From: an uncultured Enterobacter sp.
GTDB lineage: Bacteria; Pseudomonadota; Gammaproteobacteria; Enterobacterales; Enterobacteriaceae
DNA length: 5,841 nucleotides
Direction: 5' to 3'
Assembly: GCA_946477805.1 (NCBI GenBank)
Contig: CAMKZP010000257.1
Coordinates: 1 to 5,841, forward strand
Of this stretch, positions 1-4,670 are shown in pieces. Position 1 is the first letter of the stretch, and each line of letters starts with the position of its first letter. The position numbers and the translations under genes were made by a program. Under the pieces are notes generated by a model that ran no database searches, was not told where the DNA came from, and saw nothing but the letters and a program-made list of their open reading frames with translations.

Positions 1-153
1 GATATTACCCCTGATTTGGGTATTTCTTATTTTTATAAACATTTTTCAACATGCTGACAGTAATGATTAGTTTCGCTTTCAGGGATGGAAATACATTTTA
101 ACTCGATGCGACTGGGCGCTGTTTAGTAAAAGACAAATGGAACGGGAGGTTCT
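1..153 (+). promoter_or_regulatory. AT-rich upstream region of yjjQ-bglJ
   Basis: This non-coding stretch is clearly AT-rich, especially over the first 100 bases, with T-runs around 28-46 and ATTTTAA near 94-101. It ends in a good Shine-Dalgarno (GGGAGGT, 144-150) before the ATG at 154. I could not find a convincing sigma-70 pair with normal spacing; TATAAA at 34-39 has no partner -35 at 16-18 bp. In E. coli the yjjQ-bglJ operon is known to be silenced by H-NS and activated by LeuO. An AT-rich leader fits that, but binding here is inference from composition only. Confidence 0.5.
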
Positions 154-891
154 ATGTTGCCTGAAAAAGGTAGATACGGCGTTGTGGTGAGTAAGGTTCC
201 CGTTATGCAAGCGGGCATTGGCGGGGTAATGGCACGCCAGTTTCCTGAGTATGATTTAACGTATTGCAGCTCGATTCAGGAACTTACCTTATCACAACTG
301 CATCATGCTTCGGTGATAATTGCTGATATTTCAGGTGATTATCGAAACCCTCGCGGCACGCTCGAGCAATATTACGGGCTGCTGAATCATTACCGCGAGG
401 TTCACTGGATATTTTTAGTGTCTCGTCCGTTGTATGCGCTGGCGGTTGAGCTGCTGATGCGTCCTGAAAGCACGTTACTTTCAGATAGGGAGCCTATCGA
501 GGGCGTTGTACGCGCTATACGCGCCGGCAGCGAACGTGCAGAACGAATCAGTCAGACCTTGTTACTGCCAGAAACGGCCGAGCAGGATGAAGAGAGCGAG
601 AGTTTTATTGCGCTGACACATTCGGAGCGCAAGGTATTGCGGCTGCTGGGAAAAGGGTGGGGCATTAATCAAATCGCGACGCTATTGAAGAAAAGCAATA
701 AAACGATCAGCGCGCAGAAGAACAGCGCAATGCGCCGATTATCTCTTCGCAGTAATGCCGATATGTACGCATGGATAAGCAGTACACAGGGAATGCGGGA
801 ACTCAGTTTAATGTCGGCCTATGGAGACTTTGATGAATGGAAACGACCGCTGCAACAAGACATATCGCCATCATCGAAAATTGCGCTATGA
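154..891 (+). CDS. yjjQ: YjjQ, LuxR/FixJ-type transcriptional regulator
   Basis: The 245-residue protein matches E. coli YjjQ (about 241 aa) along its length as I recall it, including the N-terminal run ending PVMQAG and the helix-turn-helix core. The C-terminal LuxR-type HTH spans about 154-208 (LTHSERKVLRLLGKGWG, then SNKTISAQKNSAMRRL). The N-terminal 1-130 region resembles a degenerate receiver domain. D58 in IIADIS sits where a phospho-acceptor would be, but the acidic pair normally found after the first strand is missing, so phosphorylation control is doubtful. The start ATG has GGGAGGT four bases upstream. The gene overlaps bglJ by 55 bp, which implies co-transcription and translational coupling. 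In E. coli YjjQ is a DNA-binding repressor that affects motility and other surface genes; the same role is inferred here. Confidence 0.9.
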   Translation: MLPEKGRYGVVVSKVPVMQAGIGGVMARQFPEYDLTYCSSIQELTLSQLHHASVIIADISGDYRNPRGTLEQYYGLLNHYREVHWIFLVSRPLYALAVELLMRPESTLLSDREPIEGVVRAIRAGSERAERISQTLLLPETAEQDEESESFIALTHSERKVLRLLGKGWGINQIATLLKKSNKTISAQKNSAMRRLSLRSNADMYAWISSTQGMRELSLMSAYGDFDEWKRPLQQDISPSSKIAL

Positions 892-1523
892 GTGCCGTTG
901 GGCTGAAGCATCTTTTTGCTTTGCCCGCACTTAGCCGCTATCAGATGCATCTTTTTAGCCGCTTCGACAGCTTTAAAGATGCGCTTTCCCACACATCATT
1001 TTTCGCGGTTATTTATTCGCTGTCCGATGCGCGTGAGGAGCGTCTCAACTGTCTGGCGAGCCTGCGAGACCTGACCTTCACTCACGCAGATATCCAGCGT
1101 ATCGTGCTGGCTTCCGATGAAGTTGAGGCGAGGCTGGTGAGCTATTTATCCCCATCGCGTCTTCATGGCATTATCAGTAAATCCGCGTCGCTGGAGAGGC
1201 TGCTTGAAGGGATGGTGGTGCTGCTGGGCGAAACGCATCGGGTTAACGACAGCATGTACAACCACTGCCATGTCAACCAGAACCGGATGCTGAGCCCAAC
1301 GGAACGGGCGATACTGCGTTATATGTCGTTTGGCTATTCGATTCCCGAAATAGCCGCGCAGCTTGAGCGCAACATTAAAACCATTCGCGCGCATAAGTTT
1401 AATGCGATGGTCAAGCTGGGTGTTAATTCGGACGTGGGTTTACTGGATGCCGCAGATATTCTGGCGCATCTGCCTGCCTGGGAATCTCGGCGTTCTGTGT
1501 TAAACGTTGCGGCATTTTCCTGA
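837..1523 (+). CDS. bglJ: BglJ, LuxR-type transcriptional activator
   Basis: This 228-residue LuxR-type regulator follows and overlaps yjjQ, the gene order of E. coli yjjQ-bglJ. The C-terminal HTH covers about 152-209 (LSPTERAILRYMSFGYSIPEIAAQL, then NIKTIRAHKFNAMVKLGV). The N-terminal half is receiver-like but lacks the phospho-acceptor: the expected Asp position reads IYSLSD with Ser61, while a receiver-type Lys is kept at K115 (IISKS). This agrees with known E. coli BglJ, which works without phosphorylation as a heterodimer with RcsB and relieves H-NS silencing of the bgl beta-glucoside operon and other targets. The start at 837 is supported by GGAGA at 823-827, inside yjjQ, nine bases upstream. 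The assignment rests on synteny and domain layout; sequence similarity to E. coli BglJ appears weaker than for YjjQ. Confidence 0.85.
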   Translation: METTAATRHIAIIENCAMSAVGLKHLFALPALSRYQMHLFSRFDSFKDALSHTSFFAVIYSLSDAREERLNCLASLRDLTFTHADIQRIVLASDEVEARLVSYLSPSRLHGIISKSASLERLLEGMVVLLGETHRVNDSMYNHCHVNQNRMLSPTERAILRYMSFGYSIPEIAAQLERNIKTIRAHKFNAMVKLGVNSDVGLLDAADILAHLPAWESRRSVLNVAAFS

Positions 1524-1534
1524 CCGTTCGACGC

Positions 1535-1555
1535 GCGCCAGAGTGGTTCTGGCGC
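1535..1555. terminator. Perfect hairpin between convergent genes, possible terminator
   Basis: GCGCCAGA at 1535-1542 pairs perfectly with TCTGGCGC at 1548-1555 around a GTGGT loop. It lies in the 37-bp gap between the ends of bglJ (+) and the YbaK-like gene (-), the right place for a bidirectional terminator. Neither side has a proper U-tract, so intrinsic termination may be weak. It could instead protect 3' ends. Confidence 0.5.
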
Positions 1556-1560
1556 TGCGA

Positions 1561-2019
1561 TCAAATGCAGACGTCCACCCATTTCGCCGAGGTCAGTTCG
1601 GCCATTCTGTCCGGGGAAATACGTACGGCACTGTGAATGGCACCGGCAGCGGGCAGCACTTCGCTGTACTGTTTCAATGAGACGTCGCAGTAAACCGAAA
1701 GCGGGTTTTCCAGCCCGAAAGGGCAAACCCCGCCGACGGGATGGCCGGTAACGGTCACCACTTCATCGCTGCTGAGCATGCGCGCTTTTCCACCGAATGC
1801 GTCTTTCAGCTTTTTGTTGTCCAGCCGCGCGTCGCCCCTGGCTACTACCAGAATGACCTCGTTTTTAATCTTCAGCGAGAGCGTCTTGGCGATTTGACCC
1901 GGTTCGACGTTGTGAGCTGCAGCAGCAAGGGCGACGGTCGCGGTGCTTTGGCTCAGCTCTATGATTTCGACATCCGGCGCGTTGTCGGCAAAAAACTGCT
2001 GTACAGACTGCAAACTCAT
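1561..2019 (-). CDS. YbaK/EbsC-family protein, probable aminoacyl-tRNA deacylase
   Basis: The 152-residue protein has the layout of the YbaK/ProRS-INS editing-domain family. An early helix is followed by IAKTLSLKI with the family's conserved lysine (K45), then the strand VILVVARGDARLD (55-67), the Lys-rich helix DNKKLKDAFG, and the glycine loop TGHPVGGVCPFG (91-102). Family members act in the cytosol as free-standing proofreading enzymes that hydrolyse mischarged tRNA, such as Cys-tRNA(Pro) or Ala-tRNA(Pro). The substrate here cannot be read from sequence. It is clearly different from E. coli YbaK as I remember it, so I give no symbol. The start is strongly supported by AGGAGG (complement of 2025-2030) five bases before the ATG. 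It converges on bglJ and diverges from the IIC module. It is probably a monocistronic housekeeping-type passenger, with no visible link to sugar uptake. Confidence 0.8.
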   Translation of the reverse strand: MSLQSVQQFFADNAPDVEIIELSQSTATVALAAAAHNVEPGQIAKTLSLKIKNEVILVVARGDARLDNKKLKDAFGGKARMLSSDEVVTVTGHPVGGVCPFGLENPLSVYCDVSLKQYSEVLPAAGAIHSAVRISPDRMAELTSAKWVDVCI

Positions 2020-2110
2020 TGTTTCCTCCTGACAAATATCCTGCGTAATCTGTCATAAGAAATTATGCTCTGTAAATATCTCTTCCGTAACAAATATCCC
2101 GTTCCACTGA

Positions 2111-2132
2111 TTTCTGGATCGCCTTCACATTC
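2111..2132 (-). promoter_or_regulatory. Possible CRP site with one good half
   Basis: On the minus strand this 22-mer begins GAATGTGA, matching seven of the eight bases of the CRP half-site. The other half reads TCCAG instead of TCACA, so only 7 of the 10 core bases match. Its centre (2121.5) would be about 70 bp upstream of the start of transcription expected from the 2157-2185 promoter candidate, a typical class I position. Catabolite control is expected for PTS sugar genes, but this site is weak. Confidence 0.25.
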
Positions 2133-2137
2133 ACGGA

Positions 2138-2158
2138 AACCGGTTACAGTAACCGGTT
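2138..2158. promoter_or_regulatory. Perfect 21-bp palindrome / twin AACCGGTT operators
   Basis: AACCGGTTAC (2138-2147) and GTAACCGGTT (2149-2158) are exact reverse complements around a single A at 2148. Each arm contains the self-complementary octamer AACCGGTT (2138-2145 and 2151-2158), with octamer centres 13 bp apart. A-A-C-C-G-G-T-T with a central CG is the style of LacI/GalR-family operators such as that of AscG. It overlaps the possible -35 at 2157-2162, so repression of the small ORF and IIC gene is the natural reading. No LacI-type regulator gene lies in the window, so the regulator's identity is unknown. Confidence 0.65.
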
Positions 2159-2185
2159 GCAGACCGTGATGCGGAGATTAATACT
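2157..2185 (+). promoter_or_regulatory. Possible sigma-70 promoter for the small ORF-IIC transcript
   Basis: TTGCAG (2157-2162) and AATACT (2180-2185) are separated by 17 bp. The match to consensus is 3/6 and 4/6, so the promoter would be weak or activator-dependent. Its -35 touches the right edge of the 21-bp palindrome. Transcription would start near 2192, giving a leader of about 35 nt before the small ORF and about 155 nt before the IIC start. Confidence 0.35.
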
Positions 2186-2226
2186 GAGTACGTAACGTCC
2201 CCTGTATCCAATAATAAGAGCAAATT

Positions 2227-2334
2227 ATGAAACCATTCCGTCTGAGCAGTACCGCTGGTCGTCGAGCCAGCAAGGTTGTGAAGCTGATGTATGGCACAAC
2301 GTGCGGCGCCAATGCGCCCGTAACCCACGTCTGA
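2227..2334 (+). CDS. Small ORF (35 aa) leading into the PTS IIC gene
   Basis: The frame runs from ATG 2227 to TGA 2332-2334 and encodes 35 residues, starting MKPFRLSSTAGRRASK and ending NAPVTHV. It is too short for ordinary gene calling. The first 20 residues are basic (K2, R5, R12, R13, K16, K19), there is one Cys (C27), and no clear membrane segment or signal peptide. The ribosome site is poor (AAGAG near 2215-2219). Its stop codon touches the AAAGGAG Shine-Dalgarno of the IIC gene, so the two are probably coupled. It may be a leader peptide that controls IIC translation, a small partner protein of the permease, or a chance frame. I do not recognise the sequence. The minus strand also carries open frames here, so coding status is unproven. 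Confidence 0.4.
   Translation: MKPFRLSSTAGRRASKVVKLMYGTTCGANAPVTHV
2251..2276 (+). other. Leader hairpin 1 within the small ORF
   Basis: GCTGG (2254-2258) pairs with CCAGC (2267-2271) over an eight-base loop. The stem can extend by ACC (2251-2253) with GGT (2274-2276) past a two-base AA bulge. It lies inside the small ORF, so a translating ribosome would open it. Short stems arise easily by chance and I treat this one as suggestive only. Confidence 0.25.
2299..2330 (+). other. Leader hairpin 2 just before the IIC ribosome site
   Basis: An inner stem GGCGC (2305-2309)/GCGCC (2314-2318) with a CAAT loop is enclosed by ACGTG (2299-2303)/CACGT (2326-2330), joined by an asymmetric internal loop. 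It ends four bases before the IIC Shine-Dalgarno and covers the last codons of the small ORF. It does not mask the Shine-Dalgarno directly. Its position fits a coupling or attenuation element, with no U-tract to make it a terminator. Confidence 0.35.
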
Positions 2335-2347
2335 AAGGAGATCTGCT

Positions 2348-3694
2348 ATGTCTGCCAACCATGCTGCGTTCAATCTGATTTTCCGTTTCGTTGAGAATTA
2401 CGTGAGCCCGATTGCCGGGCGGATCTCCTCCCAGCGTCACGTTATGGCTATCCGCGACGGGTTCATTTCCGCGATGCCGTTTATGATTGTGGGCTCGTTT
2501 TTGCTGGTGTTTGCCTACCCACCGTTCTCACCCGATACCACCTGGGGTTTTGCTCGCGCCTGGCTGGATATGGCGAAGCAGTTTGAGGGACAAATCCTGA
2601 CGCCGTTTGATATGACCATGGGCATCATGTCCATTTATATCTGCGCGGCTATCGCCTATAACCTGGGCAAACACTATGTGAAATCGCACCAGCTGGACCC
2701 GTTCATGTGTGCCATGCTGTCGCTGATGGCGTTTCTGCTGGTTGCGGCACCCAAAACCAAGGGGACGCTGCCGGTAGACAGCCTGGGCGGAACGGGGATC
2801 TTTACCGCTATTCTGGTGGCCGTTTACTGCGTTGAATTGATGCGTTTCCTGAAGGCGCATAACATCGGCATTCGCCTGCCTGACCAGGTGCCGCCGATGA
2901 TCAAAAACTCCTTTGACCTGTTAATTCCGGTGCTGGTGGTAGTGCTGACGCTTTATCCGCTGAGCCTGTTGATTCAGTCTGAGTTTGGCATGCTGATCCC
3001 GCAGGCGATTATGTCTATCTTTAAGCCGCTGGTTTCCGCCGCGGACTCCCTGCCTGCTATCCTGCTGGCGGTGTTGATTGGTCATTTGCTGTGGTTTGCC
3101 GGGATCCACGGTGCGGCAATCGTCTCCGGGATGCTGCAGATGTTCTGGCTGACTAACCTGGGCGCAAACCAGACCGCGCTGGCCGCGGGCCAGGCGCTGC
3201 CGCACATCTTTATGGAAGCCTTCTGGACGTTCTTTATTGTTATCGGCGGTTCGGGGGCAACGATGGGTCTGGTGATCTGCTACCTGCGTAGCCGTTCCGC
3301 GCACCTGCGTTCGATTGGCCGTCTGAGCGTGGTGCCCAGCTTCTTTAACATCAACGAACCGGTCATCTTCGGCACGCCGATTGTAATGAACCCGGTATTC
3401 TTCATTCCCTTCCTGCTGGCGCCAATGGTCAACGCCGTGCTGGCATGGGGGGTGATGAAGCTGGATTTGATTGGCCGCGTAATTTCCGTTGTACCGTGGA
3501 CGGCACCGGCCCCGATTGGGGCTGCTTGGGCGCTGGGCTGGGATTTCCGGGCCGCCATCCTGGTGATTTTGCTGGCGTGCGTATCGGCAATTATCTACTT
3601 CCCGTTCTTCAAGGTGTACGAGAAGCAGCTGCTGGAACAGGAAGCGGAAGAGGCGCAGCGCAATGCTGAAGAGGAAAATCAGCAGGTAGCCTGA
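2348..3694 (+). CDS. PTS permease IIC, lactose/cellobiose family
   Basis: The 448-residue integral membrane protein belongs to the Lac/CelB/ChbC group of PTS IIC components, whose usual length is about 430-450 aa. It forms the sugar channel in the inner membrane and hands the substrate to a phosphorylated IIB. Family marks include the N-terminal amphipathic ENYVSPIAGRI, the first membrane helix FISAMPFMIVGSFLLVF (39-55), LPDQVPPMIKNSF (177-189), WFAGIHG with H254, and FNINEPVIFGTPIVMNP (333-349) with E337. The His and Glu are the substrate-site residues of this family. The C-terminal tail (425-448) is charged and Glu/Gln-rich. AAAGGAG at 2334-2340 gives a strong start. There is no IIA, IIB or glycosidase gene in the window, so this is an orphan IIC. 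Substrate is unknown; cellobiose, chitobiose or another beta-linked disaccharide is the family-level guess. Confidence 0.9.
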   Translation: MSANHAAFNLIFRFVENYVSPIAGRISSQRHVMAIRDGFISAMPFMIVGSFLLVFAYPPFSPDTTWGFARAWLDMAKQFEGQILTPFDMTMGIMSIYICAAIAYNLGKHYVKSHQLDPFMCAMLSLMAFLLVAAPKTKGTLPVDSLGGTGIFTAILVAVYCVELMRFLKAHNIGIRLPDQVPPMIKNSFDLLIPVLVVVLTLYPLSLLIQSEFGMLIPQAIMSIFKPLVSAADSLPAILLAVLIGHLLWFAGIHGAAIVSGMLQMFWLTNLGANQTALAAGQALPHIFMEAFWTFFIVIGGSGATMGLVICYLRSRSAHLRSIGRLSVVPSFFNINEPVIFGTPIVMNPVFFIPFLLAPMVNAVLAWGVMKLDLIGRVISVVPWTAPAPIGAAWALGWDFRAAILVILLACVSAIIYFPFFKVYEKQLLEQEAEEAQRNAEEENQQVA

Positions 3695-3703
3695 GTGGTT
3701 TGT

Positions 3704-3732
3704 GCCGGGGGGCGGCTTCGCCTGACCCGGCC
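3704..3732 (+). repeat. REP-type palindrome 1
   Basis: GCCGGG (3704-3709) pairs with CCCGGC (3726-3731). Inside is GGCG (3711-3714) with CGCC (3719-3722), giving the imperfect two-part stem and GGCTTCGCCT core typical of enterobacterial REP elements. It starts nine bases after the IIC stop codon. It probably stabilises the 3' end of the IIC mRNA or helps termination. Confidence 0.75.
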
Positions 3733-3748
3733 TGGGCTTTGAGGATCT

Positions 3749-3778
3749 GTAGGCCCGGTAAGCGAAGCGCTACCGGGC
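3749..3778 (-). repeat. REP-type palindrome 2
   Basis: GCCCGGTA (3753-3760) and TACCGGGC (3771-3778) form a perfect 8-bp stem, continued by GCG (3762-3764)/CGC (3768-3770) after a one-base bulge. The GTAGGCCCGG edge on its left and the CGGCCT edge on the right of palindrome 1 face each other, so the two units form an inverted REP pair (BIME-like). Together they fill the gap between IIC and fhuF and likely mark both 3' ends. The strand given is nominal. Confidence 0.75.
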
Positions 3779-3789
3779 AATTAACGGCA

Positions 3790-4578
3790 CTACTTCAGCG
3801 TGCAATCTCCGCACTGCTGAACGTCCGGCAGGCGATAGCGCTGACAGCAGGTACGGCGAACCAGAAGCCCGTCGCGGGGCACCACGGTGCGAAAGAGAGG
3901 GTTGTCACGGCCGTCGGAAAGGTGTTTGGCATAGAAACAGGACTGGCGCAGGGCATCGACTTTCTCATCCCCCAGCAGCGCTTTCATCTCCGTTAAGTAC
4001 CAGTGGATTAAATAGCCGGTATTACTCCAGATGAGCTTTCCGTTAATCTCTCCTGACGCTTCAAGCGCATCAACCACCGGGATCAGCGCGTGGGTAACAA
4101 GCCGCTCCATGCGTTCCTGAGCCGAAAGCTGTCCCGCATTATGATCTTCGTGAACATCGATCCAGAAACACGCCGCCCGCCCGGTCTCATGGAATTCCAC
4201 ATGGAAATGCTCCGGGGCGAGATCAAGAACGGTCTCCTGCGTCAGCAGCGCCACCATCAGGGGAGGAACCATCAGCCCGATGTACCACTGTGCCCAGAGC
4301 GACAGCAGCGGTTTATTTTCCCGCGCCAGCGTGGGTTGATTGCGGTAGATATGGTCGGAATAGGTGGCCAGCAGCGTCTGCCGTTCGGCGGGGCGCTGCC
4401 ACTGTGCCAGCGTCATAGCGTGATGCGGCGGGGCTTCATCCAGCTTAATAAAATCCAGCAGATGCGCGCGCGTTTCGGCGATTTTATCCCGGATGGCATC
4501 CGCAAGCGTCACGCTTCCCGTGGAGAGAGGAGCTCGCCAGAGAAGAGCATCAACGGCTTGTGCGGTATGTGTCGCCAT
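3790..4578 (-). CDS. fhuF: FhuF, siderophore-iron reductase [2Fe-2S] protein
   Basis: The 262-residue protein has the same length as E. coli FhuF and nearly the same C-terminus as I recall it. FhuF is a cytoplasmic iron-sulfur protein that reduces ferric iron in hydroxamate siderophores such as ferrichrome, coprogen and ferrioxamine B so that the metal is released. The hallmark is the unusual CC-x10-C-x2-C cluster-binding motif, complete here as C244, C245, C256 and C259. Other strongly FhuF-like stretches are SDHIYRNQP (74-82), ENKPLLSLWAQWYIGLMVPP (87-106) and EINGKLIWSNTGYLI (177-191). Translation starts at the ATG ending at 4578; the Shine-Dalgarno is poor. It has its own probable Fur-controlled promoter and lies 92 bp downstream of the diguanylate cyclase on the same strand. 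It converges on the IIC gene. Confidence 0.96.
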   Translation of the reverse strand: MATHTAQAVDALLWRAPLSTGSVTLADAIRDKIAETRAHLLDFIKLDEAPPHHAMTLAQWQRPAERQTLLATYSDHIYRNQPTLARENKPLLSLWAQWYIGLMVPPLMVALLTQETVLDLAPEHFHVEFHETGRAACFWIDVHEDHNAGQLSAQERMERLVTHALIPVVDALEASGEINGKLIWSNTGYLIHWYLTEMKALLGDEKVDALRQSCFYAKHLSDGRDNPLFRTVVPRDGLLVRRTCCQRYRLPDVQQCGDCTLK

Positions 4579-4597
4579 ATAGGATAGGAATCTAAAT

Positions 4598-4616
4598 GAT
4601 AATGATTGCCAATCCT
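4598..4616 (-). promoter_or_regulatory. Fur box upstream of fhuF
   Basis: Read on the minus strand, this 19-mer ends AATCATTATC and matches the Fur consensus at 13 of 19 positions, with the right ten bases perfect. It overlaps the probable -10 element and transcription start of fhuF. Fe(II)-Fur would block RNA polymerase when iron is plentiful. Fur control of fhuF is established in E. coli. Confidence 0.8.
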
Positions 4617-4640
4617 AACTATTGATAAAACCGATCGCAA
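4612..4640 (-). promoter_or_regulatory. Probable fhuF promoter
   Basis: On the minus strand TTGCGA (4635-4640) and TAGGAT (4612-4617) are separated by exactly 17 bp, each matching sigma-70 consensus at 4 of 6 bases. Transcription would start near 4605, inside the Fur box, with a short leader of about 27 nt to the fhuF start. Confidence 0.55.
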
Positions 4641-4670
4641 GCCTTTTGTCCTGGATCTGCGGATACGCCG

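Noticed and set aside
6..39. TACCC (6-10)/GGGTA (18-22) stem followed by a T-rich run, possible terminator of an upstream gene
   Set aside because: The stem is only five base pairs, the T-rich run is interrupted, and the upstream gene is outside the window, so its direction is not visible.
1741..2058. Open frame on the plus strand across the YbaK-like gene
   Set aside because: It is antisense to a gene with family motifs and a strong Shine-Dalgarno; its protein shows no recognisable domain.
2062..2090. Possible promoter of the YbaK-like gene (minus strand TTACGG, 17 bp, CATAAT)
   Set aside because: The -10 is good (5/6) but the -35 matches only 2/6, so the pair is not convincing.
2225..2440. 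Minus-strand frames over the small ORF and the IIC start
   Set aside because: They run antisense to the IIC leader and the start of IIC, and no protein family is recognisable. They do weaken the case that openness alone proves the small ORF.
4090..4587. 165-codon plus-strand frame opposite fhuF
   Set aside because: It is a shadow of fhuF, which is secured by its cysteine motif and full-length similarity.
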